Source: Williamsia limnetica (GTDB taxonomy: Bacteria > Actinomycetota > Actinomycetes > Mycobacteriales > Mycobacteriaceae). Taken from it: a stretch of 64,000 bases of DNA. Position 1 is the stretch's first letter. The number at the start of each line of letters is the position of its first letter. The stretch covers positions 1 through 64,000 of the forward strand of contig NZ_QJSP01000003.1 of NCBI RefSeq assembly GCF_003217475.1. The letters run 5' to 3'. A program made the translations under genes and the position numbers. Of the stretch, positions 1 through 8,233 are shown piece after piece. A model generated the notes under the pieces. That model saw only the letters and a program-made list of their open reading frames with translations, did no database searches and was not told the DNA's origin.

Positions 1-43
1 CGGCGGACAAGGCATGGCCATGGTCCTCGAGCGCCTGAGCTGA
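1..43 (+). CDS. Thiolase (acetyl-CoA acetyltransferase), C-terminal end only
   Basis: The first bases read in frame as GGQGMAMVLERLS followed by TGA at 41-43. This is the characteristic C-terminus of thiolases, where the GGGQG segment belongs to the C-terminal active-site loop. The rest of the gene lies upstream of the window. Placement next to a Bax inhibitor-1 gene resembles the M. tuberculosis fadA3/Rv1072 neighbourhood. A perfect hairpin follows 15 bases after the stop. Confidence 0.75.
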   Translation, partial: GGQGMAMVLERLS

Positions 44-58
44 ACCTCAACCAAACAA

Positions 59-90
59 AAGAGCCCGCGACCGAATGGTCGCGGGCTCTT
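59..90. terminator. Bidirectional hairpin terminator
   Basis: A perfect 14-bp stem (AAGAGCCCGCGACC paired with GGTCGCGGGCTCTT) closes a GAAT loop. It lies between the stop of the plus-strand thiolase and the stop of the minus-strand Bax inhibitor gene, so it can end transcription from both sides. A-rich sequence precedes it, giving a U-rich tail for the minus-strand transcript. Confidence 0.85.
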
Positions 91-103
91 CTGGTGTCGA
101 ATG

Positions 104-976
104 CTAGTCCGAGTTGAAGTAGCTCAGCAGGCGCAGGATCTCGACATACAGCCAGACCAGGGTGACGGTCAGGCCGAGCGCGATGCCCCAGGCCGCCTTC
201 GACGGAGCGCCGGAACGGATCAGCTGATCCGCCGCATCGAAGTCGATGAGGAAGCTGAACGCGGCGAGCGCGATGCAGACGAGCGAGAAGATGATCGCGA
301 TCGGTCCGCCGTCGCGCAGGCCCAGCCCGGAACCACCGTTGAAGAAGCCGATGATCAGGTTGCCCAGGATGAGCACCAGGACGCCGATCAGGCCGGCGAA
401 GATCATGCGGGTGAACCGCGGGGTGACGCGGATGGCACCTGTCTTGTAGACGATCAGCATGCCGCCGAACACACCGAATGTTCCGAGAACGGCCTGGCCG
501 ATCAATGCACCGGCGCTGACGTCACCGGCGACCACCCAGTTGGCGAAGACGTACGAGATGGTGCCGACGAACAGGCCCTCGAGTACCGCGTAGCTGAGCA
601 CGATGGCCGGGTTGTCCTGCTTTCGACCGAAGGTCGCGACCAGTACGAGCGCCAGGCCACCGAGCGCGCCGACGAGCATCAGCGGCATGGCCAAGGACTC
701 GTTGACACTGGTGAAGTAGTACGACAGGGCGGCCGACAGAATCAGCACACCGAGGGTGGCTGCGGTCTTCGTGACGACGTCGTCGATGGTCAGGGTTCGG
801 GTCCCGGCCGGTTGCCCCGGACGCGCGTACGGATCGGCCTGTGGCTGACCCGCGTGCTGATTCCACTGTGCGGCCTGGCCGGCGCCGGCCGCACCAGCGC
901 CAAAGCCGGCGTACCCGCCTGGGCCTTGGTTGCTGCGCACAACACCACGCATCACCGGATTGCTGCTTTCACGCAC
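104..976 (-). CDS. Bax inhibitor-1/YccA family membrane protein
   Basis: Predicted 290-residue integral membrane protein of the Bax1-I/YccA family. Residues 1-60 form a Gly/Ala/Pro/Gln-rich cytoplasmic head. About seven hydrophobic segments follow from residue 70 to the end, the usual topology. The start is GTG at 974-976, preceded by AGAAGGGA about ten bases upstream. Actinobacterial members are widespread but their role is not settled; other family members act as pH-gated cation or calcium leak channels. It stands alone, convergent with the thiolase. Family assignment is firm and function is unknown. Confidence 0.85.
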   Translation of the reverse strand: MRESSNPVMRGVVRSNQGPGGYAGFGAGAAGAGQAAQWNQHAGQPQADPYARPGQPAGTRTLTIDDVVTKTAATLGVLILSAALSYYFTSVNESLAMPLMLVGALGGLALVLVATFGRKQDNPAIVLSYAVLEGLFVGTISYVFANWVVAGDVSAGALIGQAVLGTFGVFGGMLIVYKTGAIRVTPRFTRMIFAGLIGVLVLILGNLIIGFFNGGSGLGLRDGGPIAIIFSLVCIALAAFSFLIDFDAADQLIRSGAPSKAAWGIALGLTVTLVWLYVEILRLLSYFNSD

Positions 977-1123
977 CGTTTCTGGTCCCTTCTCATGACT
1001 GACTGATGTTCGCTCAACGAGCGATGTGACTTTCGAGTTCCGACTTTACCTTCTCTTGACTCTTGCTGCAGACAGGCCGAGGCCCGTGGTCACGGCGCAT
1101 CTGTCCGCTGCCGATCGCCGCGC

Positions 1124-1885
1124 TCAGCCCCAGCGACTGTGCCCGCCGTCCGCAGGGATCGTCACGCCGCTCAGGTAACTGGCGTCCTGGCTCGACAGAA
1201 AAACCGCAATCCGGCCGATATCGGCCTCCGCGTCCCCGATACGCCCGAGCGGGATGCTTTTGATGAAGGCGTCGGCCTCCTCCGGGTAGGTGTCGGTCCA
1301 CCACTGCAGTGACGGCGTCATGGCGTGTGGCGCGATCGCATTGACCCGGATGTTGTCCTTACCCCACTCGCAGCCCGCAGCGCGGGTCAGCGACCTTGTC
1401 GCCTCTTTGACCGCGGCATAGGGCCCGAAGGTCGCCATGTCCCACCGGACGGCGGCGGACGTCACGAGATTGATGATCGATCCGCCTCCCCGAGCGACCA
1501 TCAGCGGATGGCACGCCTTCATGAGCCGCAACACCGCCAGCGGGCCGGTCTGGAAAAACCGTGTGAAGTCGTCGTCGCTCACATCCAGCAGCGGGATGGG
1601 CATGGCGTCGTTGGCGTTGTTCACCAGGATGTCGACACCCCCGAGGCGCTCGGCACAGGCGGCAACGATCGCAGCGCAATCATCTCCGTCACTGACGTTG
1701 CCCTTGAGATATTCGGCGCGGACCCCGTTTGCCTGCAACTGTTCGGTCGCAGTTGCGAGCGGCTTGGTGTGCCGTCCGCAGATGAAGATGTCCGCGCCTT
1801 CTTTGCTCAGTGCCTGAGCGATGCCCAGGCCCACTCCCTTGCCGCCGCCGGTGATCAGTGCAACTTTTCCATCGAGTACGCCCAT
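1124..1885 (-). CDS. Short-chain dehydrogenase/reductase
   Basis: A 253-residue classical SDR, probably an NAD(P)-dependent alcohol or ketone oxidoreductase. The cofactor loop TGGGKGVG lies at residues 12-19, the catalytic Tyr/Lys are in YAAVK, the catalytic Ser precedes them in the VTSAAV segment, and the C-terminus ends with the typical SGVTIPADGG. The NNAG motif appears as NNAN, a minor departure. It lies just downstream of a TetR gene on the same strand with a 30-base gap, so it may be co-transcribed with the TetR/MMPL pair. Substrate cannot be read from the sequence. Confidence 0.85.
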   Translation of the reverse strand: MGVLDGKVALITGGGKGVGLGIAQALSKEGADIFICGRHTKPLATATEQLQANGVRAEYLKGNVSDGDDCAAIVAACAERLGGVDILVNNANDAMPIPLLDVSDDDFTRFFQTGPLAVLRLMKACHPLMVARGGGSIINLVTSAAVRWDMATFGPYAAVKEATRSLTRAAGCEWGKDNIRVNAIAPHAMTPSLQWWTDTYPEEADAFIKSIPLGRIGDAEADIGRIAVFLSSQDASYLSGVTIPADGGHSRWG

Positions 1886-1915
1886 GCGGCAGACACTAGC
1901 GAAACTAGAACATGT

Positions 1916-2647
1916 TCACTCGGGATTCGGCAGTGCGATCCGGTCCCCGGCTCGTGACCGCTGCTCGAGGACGAACGTCCTGATCTCGTGCGGGCCCACG
2001 TCACCACCGATGACGTCTTTGATCGCCCGCCCCAGACACACCGACGTCAGGACCCGATCGGCGAGTTCGTAGTTCTCGCCCAGTGCGACATATGGCTTGG
2101 CGATCATGAGCGCTGCGACGCCGTGCGCCGCCGTCCACAATTCCATCACCACCGGCGTGGGGTCGCCCTTGTCGACGAAGCCCTCATCCATCAGGCGCTC
2201 GATGGTCTCGGCGAAGTGCACGAACGCCGATTGACTCAGCACTGCGTCGGCGTCGGTGCCCTCGGCACAGACCTTCATGGTGGCCACCCGGTACAACTCG
2301 GCGTTCTCGACGGCGAACCGCACGTACGCCATGCCCTGTGCGTGCGCGGCCTCCCAGGTGTTGTCGTGCTCGGCGCCTGCCTGCCTCATCACCTCGTCGA
2401 GCCGCGTGAAGTAGTGCGCGACGACCTCACCGATCAGGGCGTCCTTGTCCGCGAAGTGGATGTAAATGGACGGCGGCGTCACTCCCACCCGGTTGGCCAC
2501 CGCCCGGATCGAGACCGCCGACTCGTCACCGCTGGAGAGCAGCAATTCCGTTGCCGCCTCGAGTATCTCCGTGCGCAGTTGCTCACCTGAGCCCCGCGGA
2601 GACCTCCGTCTTCGGAGTCGATCGACTGTCATGACCACCTTCTTCAC
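1916..2647 (-). CDS. TetR family regulator (WHG-type C-terminus)
   Basis: TetR/AcrR-type repressor of 243 residues. The N-terminal helix-turn-helix covers roughly residues 25-75, with recognition segment VGVTPPSIYIHFADKDALI. The C-terminal half contains ELWTAAHGVAALM, typical of the TetR_C_33/WHG subgroup. The reading frame begins 65 bases inside the end of the upstream MMPL gene; a second Met at codon 6 would shorten the overlap only slightly. The overlap implies translational coupling, and the protein probably controls the MMPL exporter. Confidence 0.85.
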   Translation of the reverse strand: MKKVVMTVDRLRRRRSPRGSGEQLRTEILEAATELLLSSGDESAVSIRAVANRVGVTPPSIYIHFADKDALIGEVVAHYFTRLDEVMRQAGAEHDNTWEAAHAQGMAYVRFAVENAELYRVATMKVCAEGTDADAVLSQSAFVHFAETIERLMDEGFVDKGDPTPVVMELWTAAHGVAALMIAKPYVALGENYELADRVLTSVCLGRAIKDVIGGDVGPHEIRTFVLEQRSRAGDRIALPNPE

Positions 2648-4871
2648 TCAACCCGAATCTGTCGTGGAATCTGCGTAGCGGCGCGGGCGCCCACCAGTTT
2701 GCCCGGCCGGCGATCTTCATGAAGGCCGGAACGAGCAACATCCTGATCAGGGTGGCGTCCATCAGTACGGCCAGGGCCAGGCCCAGTCCGAACATCCTCA
2801 TGAAGGACACCTGGGAAAACGCGATACCCGCGAAGACCACGGCCATCAGCAGGGCGGCCGCGGTGACCACCCGGCCGGTGCGGGCCAGTCCGTAGGCGAC
2901 GGCGTGATCGTTGTCTGCACGCGTGCGGCCTGATTTGAGCCACTCCTCACGGATCCGCGAGAGCAGGAACACCTCGTAATCCATGGACAATCCGAACGCG
3001 ATACAGAACATGAGCACCGGCATGTTGGCTATCAGCGTCCCGGTGGTCGTGGTCCCGAGTCCGCCGAGATTGCCGTCCTGGAAGATCCACACCATCGCGC
3101 CGAATGTCGCCGTCAGCGAGAACACGTTGAGCACCAACGCCTTCAGAGGCAGCACCACAGACCCGGTCAGCAGGAACAACAACACGAACGTGGTCACGAC
3201 GATCACCGCGAACACCTCGGGCAGGTGATCGATGATGCTGTCGACATTGTCGACGTTCTGCTGCGCCAGACCACTGAACAGCGCGGTCGCATCACCCGGC
3301 GGCGACACCGCGCGCAGCGCGTCGAGTTGGTCACGTCCACTGTCCGAGAACGGGTCCACCGTGGATGACACGGTGATCAGCGCAGCGTCGCCCTCAGCCA
3401 TGTTCGGACCGGGGCCGCCCGCGCCCTGCCCGTCGACAAAGGACCCGACGGGGGTACCTACGGCGGTCACGTTGGCGACCTGCGACAGAGCCTGCCCGTA
3501 GTCGGTGAGCGCGGCGTCGTCGAATCCCCGGGTGTCCGGGATGACGATCGTGACCGTGGCAGATGCATTCTGCGCATAGTCTTCGCGCAACTCATCTCCG
3601 AGCACATGGGTGGAGGCAGAGGTCGGGAGCACCCTGTCGTCGGGATAACCGAACTTGATCCCGAGGAACGGCGCGCCCAGCACGAGCAGCAGCACCACCA
3701 CGGACAGTCCCACCGGTACGGCGTGACGCAACACGAACCGGGTCGAGCGATACCACATGGATTCTTCGGGCTCGGGAACCTTTGGTTCGCTGCGCCCCAG
3801 CCATTTCCGGATCGGTTTGCGTACGTCCAGTGCATCGATCCGGGGGCCGAGCAGAGCGATGATCGCCGGGGCGATGATGAGCGCGGCAGCAGCGGCCAAC
3901 GCCACCACCGCCAGGCCTGCGTACGCGAACGAGCGCAGGAAGTACATGGGGAAGATCGCCATGGCAGCCAGCGAGAGCGCCACCGTCACTGCGGAGAAGA
4001 GTACGGTCCGTCCCGCGGTCTTCACGGTCACCGTCAACGCGTCGTCGCGGTCCCGCCCGCCCTGCACCTCTTCGCGATAACGGTTGATGATCAACAGGGT
4101 GTAGTCGATCGCCAGCGCCAGACCCAGGGCGGTGGTGAGGTTCAGCGCGAACACGGACACGTCCGCGAACACGGTGAATCCCCTCAGCACAGCGGTGGTT
4201 CCGATGATCGCGAAGATGCCGATCGCCAGCGGCAGTACTGCCGCGATCAACCCGCCGAACACCCAGATCAGCAGCAGGAAACTGATGGGGATCGCAATCG
4301 CTTCGGCGATGAACAGATCATGGCTCGTCTGTTCGTTCACCTGCGAATAGACCAGGGCCTGACCGCCCACCAGCACGTCGACGCCGGGGTACTGCGCGGC
4401 GAAGGACCGGTCGGTGAAACGGTCGTCGATCTTTTTCCCGTTTTCTTCTGCCTCTTTGTCGCCCCCGGACACCGTGGTGACGACCAAACCCGAAGCGCGG
4501 TCACGGGAGACCAGAGCCCCCGCCGCTTCCGGGTTGGTCCAGGCGGACACGATGGGATCCTCGACGAAGCTCATCTCATCCAGTTCTCGGACGATCGCCT
4601 CGCCCGCCGCACGTGCGGTGGGGCTGTCAACGATGTCCGCGGTGCCGTCCTGATGCACCCGGATGACGACCTGCAGGCCGCCGCGCGCGAAGGTGTCGCT
4701 CAGGACCTGATTGGCCTGAGCCGACTCGGAGTTTGGATCGGAGAAGCCGCCGCCCGAAAGATTGGCCGCGACAGATGAGCCCAACACGCCGCAGATGATG
4801 AGCACCAGCAGCGCGCCACCGAGAACACGTTTGGGTGCGGAGATCACACCACGAGCAAGTGACGACAGCAC
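2583..4871 (-). CDS. MMPL family RND transporter
   Basis: A 762-residue RND-superfamily exporter of the MMPL/YdfJ type. There are two repeats, each with one transmembrane helix, a large extracytoplasmic loop and a cluster of five or six helices. Membrane clusters lie near residues 15-37 and 185-340, then 385-410 and 555-735. The motif GLALAIDYTLLIINRYREE and its repeat AFGLSMDYEVFLLSRIREEW carry the conserved Asp-Tyr pair used for proton coupling. The start is GTG at 4869-4871 after GAAGGGAAG. The family moves lipids or drugs across the inner membrane; the substrate here is unknown. The paired TetR suggests inducible export. Confidence 0.9.
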   Translation of the reverse strand: MLSSLARGVISAPKRVLGGALLVLIICGVLGSSVAANLSGGGFSDPNSESAQANQVLSDTFARGGLQVVIRVHQDGTADIVDSPTARAAGEAIVRELDEMSFVEDPIVSAWTNPEAAGALVSRDRASGLVVTTVSGGDKEAEENGKKIDDRFTDRSFAAQYPGVDVLVGGQALVYSQVNEQTSHDLFIAEAIAIPISFLLLIWVFGGLIAAVLPLAIGIFAIIGTTAVLRGFTVFADVSVFALNLTTALGLALAIDYTLLIINRYREEVQGGRDRDDALTVTVKTAGRTVLFSAVTVALSLAAMAIFPMYFLRSFAYAGLAVVALAAAAALIIAPAIIALLGPRIDALDVRKPIRKWLGRSEPKVPEPEESMWYRSTRFVLRHAVPVGLSVVVLLLVLGAPFLGIKFGYPDDRVLPTSASTHVLGDELREDYAQNASATVTIVIPDTRGFDDAALTDYGQALSQVANVTAVGTPVGSFVDGQGAGGPGPNMAEGDAALITVSSTVDPFSDSGRDQLDALRAVSPPGDATALFSGLAQQNVDNVDSIIDHLPEVFAVIVVTTFVLLFLLTGSVVLPLKALVLNVFSLTATFGAMVWIFQDGNLGGLGTTTTGTLIANMPVLMFCIAFGLSMDYEVFLLSRIREEWLKSGRTRADNDHAVAYGLARTGRVVTAAALLMAVVFAGIAFSQVSFMRMFGLGLALAVLMDATLIRMLLVPAFMKIAGRANWWAPAPLRRFHDRFGLSEEGGHDSRSTPKTEVSAGLR

Positions 4872-4911
4872 TGGGACTTCCCTTCGGTGAATTCCTGGGT
4901 GATCGCCGTTA

Positions 4912-4940
4912 AGTTAACAGCACTATCTTAGGGTCGTCAA
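4912..4940 (-). promoter_or_regulatory. Predicted promoter/operator for MMPL-tetR
   Basis: On the minus strand TTGACG (4940-4935) and TTAACT (4917-4912) are separated by exactly 17 bases, a good sigma-70-like promoter pointing at the MMPL start. The -10 box overlaps the inverted repeat GTTA-AGT-TAAC, a plausible binding site for the TetR encoded in the same operon. Operator assignment is inference. Confidence 0.5.
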
Positions 4941-4956
4941 TCAGTGCGTCGACCGA

Positions 4957-6126
4957 TCATGGGCCAGAGGAGAGGTCGATCTCACCGACGGTCTTCGGCG
5001 CTTCCAGGACGATGTCGTAGCCGTGGCCGAACGCGGCGAGTCGATGTTTAGGGATGTCGAAGGTTCGCTTGTTGAGCAACGCCGACCGGATCTGCGCCGG
5101 AAGGCGAACCGAGGCCCGCACCCAGAGCGGCTTGAAGTCTTGCGGCATCTGTTCCAGCAAACGGTCCGAGGCGATCCCGAACACCTGCGCCATGGCTAGG
5201 TAGTCAGCGCGGAAGTCTTTGTAATGGTGAGTATTCCGATAGTTCTGGAGATATACGTCTGAGAGCGACCTCGGCAGGTCACTCTCGATGTGCGCACGCA
5301 CTCCCGCGAGCATGCCGCCGATGATCGGCACGATGGGTCGCCTCGAATCGGTCTGCTCGCACCGCGACCAGGCCACCTGCCACGGCTTGTCGACCACGCC
5401 GCCGCACCTGTAGTTCTGCAGATTTCGCGCATAGTGGATGTGGAAGTCGGGGATGAGACGCAGTGCCCAGTCGGGGTACTGCAACACACCGCGGTCGACG
5501 AGACCGATCATCTCTTCGGTGACGATTGCGTACACCCTGGCGAACCACTGTTTCGGATCTTCGTCAACGCGCAATTCGGCTGCGATCGACTGTTGTTCGG
5601 CCAGCGTCGAGATCGCTGTCGCTCGTAGCGGTTTCAGATCAATGCAGCGAATCTCGCCGGCTGCGGCGGGAGATGGGGCATCCGCCGGCGGCCGGATGGC
5701 TTCGTCCGCGAGGTCGCGTAGCGATTTCTCCAGTTCACCGCGGAGCCCCCGCTCGACGAGAGCGCCGATTCCCGGAACGACGAAGTCCATCTCGACTGTC
5801 CATGTGATCCGGCACCCGGCGTCGATGCGGGAAAAGTCTATGCGGCCCTGATGATGTCGGACGGTCGCCGGACCGGCGTACACGTGGTACTCGAACCACT
5901 CCGGCTGCGCCGCAGCGACCACAACCTCCCGAAGCACCGACCGCACCGGCGCCGGGGTGATCACCGTACGCAGTGCACCTGCACGGTCGTAGCGATCGTC
6001 GACGCCGGGATCGTTCCCGACGATCTCGGCGCTCGACCACCGATTCATCTGGTCCGGATCGGTCATCAGCCGCCAGGCCTGCTCGATCGTGCAGGGCAGA
6101 TCCTGGGTCAGCTCCAACGTCCGCAC
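4957..6126 (-). CDS. SRPBCC (polyketide cyclase-like) domain fused to DUF5995
   Basis: A 389-residue two-domain protein. Residues 1-150 look like an SRPBCC/START-like lipid-binding fold, with the N-terminal pattern of ligand-binding cyclase-like proteins (LTQDLPCTIEQAWRLMTDPD). Residues about 170-389 match the DUF5995 type, rich in conserved aromatic and His residues such as DFHIHYARNLQNYR and NTHHYKDFRADY. The GTG start lies four bases after the stop of the upstream DUF2236 gene, so the two are one transcript. The biochemical role is unknown. Pairing with a DUF2236 oxygenase suggests handling of a hydrophobic substrate or product, which is inference. Confidence 0.7.
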   Translation of the reverse strand: MRTLELTQDLPCTIEQAWRLMTDPDQMNRWSSAEIVGNDPGVDDRYDRAGALRTVITPAPVRSVLREVVVAAAQPEWFEYHVYAGPATVRHHQGRIDFSRIDAGCRITWTVEMDFVVPGIGALVERGLRGELEKSLRDLADEAIRPPADAPSPAAAGEIRCIDLKPLRATAISTLAEQQSIAAELRVDEDPKQWFARVYAIVTEEMIGLVDRGVLQYPDWALRLIPDFHIHYARNLQNYRCGGVVDKPWQVAWSRCEQTDSRRPIVPIIGGMLAGVRAHIESDLPRSLSDVYLQNYRNTHHYKDFRADYLAMAQVFGIASDRLLEQMPQDFKPLWVRASVRLPAQIRSALLNKRTFDIPKHRLAAFGHGYDIVLEAPKTVGEIDLSSGP

Positions 6127-6130
6127 CGGG

Positions 6131-7309
6131 TCAGGCCACCGTTCTGACTCTGTCGATCTCTGCGGAGTTCATTCCCAAACCGCGCATGACCGTGCGCATC
6201 TCCCGATTCACCACCTGATCTTCATCGCCGAGCAACCCGATCGCCCGGACGACCTCCCGCAATCGCACAGCAGGACGTGCCACATCCACCAGATGATGCA
6301 GCGGCGTGCGACGCAGACCCATCTTGCCTGCAGCAGGCCTGCCCACCCACCGGGTCGAGATGGACGAGAAAGACATGGACAGCATCGGGCGCAGCATGAC
6401 GTTCAGGACGTCGGTGACCGAGCCGGGAACGAGCGGGAGCTCGATCCGGTAGCCCTCTCGCAGCAGAGCCCTGGTCAGGGTCTTCGAGGACTCGTCGGGC
6501 TCGAGCTCGAATTGGGCCCCGATCTCGAACAACTGCCTCGCTGCAGCGAAGCTCTTGGGCAGCAACGCATCGTCGACACCGATCACCCATCCGATCCAGC
6601 GCCACAGATGCGCAATCGCCTCACGCTCGGCCGCTGAATACTTGATTCCGAAGTCGCCGGCCACCGTCATCGGCAGCGCCAAGAACCCCCCTCCGATCGT
6701 GAGCGCGCAGTAGGTCTGATTGATGGGGACGCCCCACTCGGCGACGTTCCACTCGCCATCGGCCAGGAGGCTGTGCCGCACCATGGCGTGGATGAGGCGG
6801 ATCTTCAGCGTCTGTGACCAACCCTGACCACCCGGGGCCATCTGGCCTGGTGCGGTCGCGAGGGCAACCCAGCGACCGGTGCTGAGCACTCGGTCATAGG
6901 TGTGGTCGGCGAGCTGACCCGTGGCCACCAAGGGTCGGACGAATCCCCGGGCCTGATAGCCGTAGATCAGCGATTGGTACAGCGTGCTCGACTGCAGGGT
7001 TCCGAACTTCCACCACGCGCGCCCACCTGCCTCGGCGACCGCCTCGTCGAACCAGGGCGGTGGTGACGACGCTGCGTCGAGAAGTGCGCGCAACGCTGGC
7101 GGTGCCTCATCCATACGACCGAGAGGATCGTCGAGAATCCGCACGACGTCACGCCATCCGAAGTCAGCGAGACCGACCATTTCCGATATCGCCGCTTGGG
7201 CGAGCGGATCGCCCCGACTCAGCCCGCCGTCGAGTTTGTCCACGAGCTCGGGGTGGCGTGCCCGGACACTGTCCCAATTCAGTGCACCAGTGATATCGGA
7301 AGCATCCAT
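6131..7309 (-). CDS. DUF2236 (MpaB/rubber-oxygenase-like) protein
   Basis: A 392-residue protein of the DUF2236 family, which includes the heme b-dependent rubber oxygenase Lcp and fungal MpaB. The family core spans residues 95-330. The RLIHAMVRH segment at 171-179 contains the His expected to be the heme ligand in the family (H174 or H179). There is no signal peptide, unlike secreted Lcp, so it should act inside the cell. It is the second gene of a tetR-DUF2236-SRPBCC/DUF5995 operon, preceded by a 21-bp palindrome. Substrate is unknown; an oxidative cleavage or hydroxylation role is inferred from the family. Confidence 0.8.
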   Translation of the reverse strand: MDASDITGALNWDSVRARHPELVDKLDGGLSRGDPLAQAAISEMVGLADFGWRDVVRILDDPLGRMDEAPPALRALLDAASSPPPWFDEAVAEAGGRAWWKFGTLQSSTLYQSLIYGYQARGFVRPLVATGQLADHTYDRVLSTGRWVALATAPGQMAPGGQGWSQTLKIRLIHAMVRHSLLADGEWNVAEWGVPINQTYCALTIGGGFLALPMTVAGDFGIKYSAAEREAIAHLWRWIGWVIGVDDALLPKSFAAARQLFEIGAQFELEPDESSKTLTRALLREGYRIELPLVPGSVTDVLNVMLRPMLSMSFSSISTRWVGRPAAGKMGLRRTPLHHLVDVARPAVRLREVVRAIGLLGDEDQVVNREMRTVMRGLGMNSAEIDRVRTVA

Positions 7310-7328
7310 AAAGACATGGTGTCTTTAT
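7308..7328. promoter_or_regulatory. Perfect 9-bp-arm palindrome, putative TetR operator
   Basis: ATAAAGACA and TGTCTTTAT flank a TGG spacer, giving a perfect inverted repeat. It covers the stop codon of the tetR gene and reaches the start codon of the DUF2236 gene. Its size fits a TetR dimer site, and it could also impede ribosomes or form an mRNA hairpin at the junction. Binding is inferred. Confidence 0.5.
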
Positions 7329-7999
7329 TGTTCCAGCACGTCAAGCATCCGCACTTCGTTCGAGATAGGTAGCTGCATCTCCGGCAACCGGATGCCGGCC
7401 CCGCCGGCGCCCGCGAACCCCTCCCAGACCAGATCGGTCACGTGATCGACGAGTTCGGCACGGTCCATCGTTCTCGCTTTTCCCCACCAGGCGACCGTCG
7501 TCCAAATGGCCCCCACCAACGCGCGCGCCCACGGCGCTGCCGCCCGCGGATTCCCACCGACCTGCTCGAATCCGACCTGAAGGACCTGTTCGAGGAAACC
7601 TGTGACGTGCGAGTCCCCTACGCCAGACTGCATTCTGGGCGCCAGGACGGCCGCGAGCCTGCTGTTCTCTTCCATCCAGCGGGCAAGCACGTCGACCGTT
7701 GCCCGCGTCTGCGCGCGGGGCTCCTCGACGTCGTTGAGCGCCGAAGCGATCCCCACGATGATGCGATCGGTGTGCCGTCGGGTCAGCTCGGTCAGGAGAT
7801 CGTCACGATCTGCGAAGGCGGCGTAGACCGCCGACCGGGTCAGCCCGGCCCTGCTCGCCACTCCGGCCAGACCAAAATCGGTTCCATGAGTGGCGATCTC
7901 GGCTTCGGCGGCGTCGAGCAACTGCTCGCGGCGAGCTTCGGGGTCGACCCCGGGACCCGGTGGTCGGCCTCGGCTACGTCGGGAAGAAACGTCAGACAT
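7325..7999 (-). CDS. TetR family regulator
   Basis: A 224-residue TetR/AcrR repressor. The helix-turn-helix lies at about residues 25-70 (GLAGVASRAGLTRSAVYAAFADRDDLL) after an Arg/Pro-rich N-terminal arm. The C-terminal ligand domain has no recognisable subfamily motif. It is the first gene of a three-gene operon, with 15 bases between its stop and the next start, and most likely controls that operon and itself. Confidence 0.85.
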   Translation of the reverse strand: MSDVSSRRSRGRPPGPGVDPEARREQLLDAAEAEIATHGTDFGLAGVASRAGLTRSAVYAAFADRDDLLTELTRRHTDRIIVGIASALNDVEEPRAQTRATVDVLARWMEENSRLAAVLAPRMQSGVGDSHVTGFLEQVLQVGFEQVGGNPRAAAPWARALVGAIWTTVAWWGKARTMDRAELVDHVTDLVWEGFAGAGGAGIRLPEMQLPISNEVRMLDVLEQ

Positions 8000-8010
8000 G
8001 GCTATGAGTC

Positions 8011-8037
8011 TGCCATTCCATAAGTAGGTCTATGGCA
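8011..8037. promoter_or_regulatory. Nested inverted repeat upstream of tetR
   Basis: CCATA and TATGG are spaced by eight bases, inside an outer pair TGCCAT/ATGGCA. The site ends about 12 bases upstream of the tetR start at 7999, a usual location for an autoregulatory operator. It does not resemble the palindrome at 7308-7328, so at most one of the two is likely the site of this TetR. Confidence 0.3.
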
Positions 8038-8149
8038 CGCGGCACCCATCTTGACCATGGTCGATGTCACGTTTCTCGGGTGTTGTGGCGCCCCATCCCA
8101 CGCGCGGTGAAACGGCCATGAGATTCTGTTGAGGTTCGCCGAACGGCTC

Positions 8150-8223
8150 GCCCCCATAGCCCAATCGGCAGAGGCAGCGGACTTAAAATCCGCCAAGTGT
8201 CGGTTCGAGTCCGACTGGGGGCA
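8150..8223 (+). tRNA. tRNA-Leu (anticodon TAA)
   Basis: A complete 74-nt cloverleaf: acceptor GCCCCCA/TGGGGGC with discriminator A, anticodon stem GCGGA/TCCGC enclosing loop CTTAAAA, and T arm GTCGG-TTCGAGT-CCGAC. The anticodon TAA is at 8184-8186 and reads UUA leucine codons. CCA is not encoded. The variable region is only five bases, without the long arm usual for leucine tRNAs. TTA codons are very rare at this base composition. Confidence 0.9.
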
Positions 8224-8233
8224 CTGAGATCAG

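Noticed and set aside
8150-8223. Suppressor tRNA reading UAA stop codons
   Set aside because: The anticodon TAA pairs with UUA, not with UAA, so it is a leucine tRNA by decoding.
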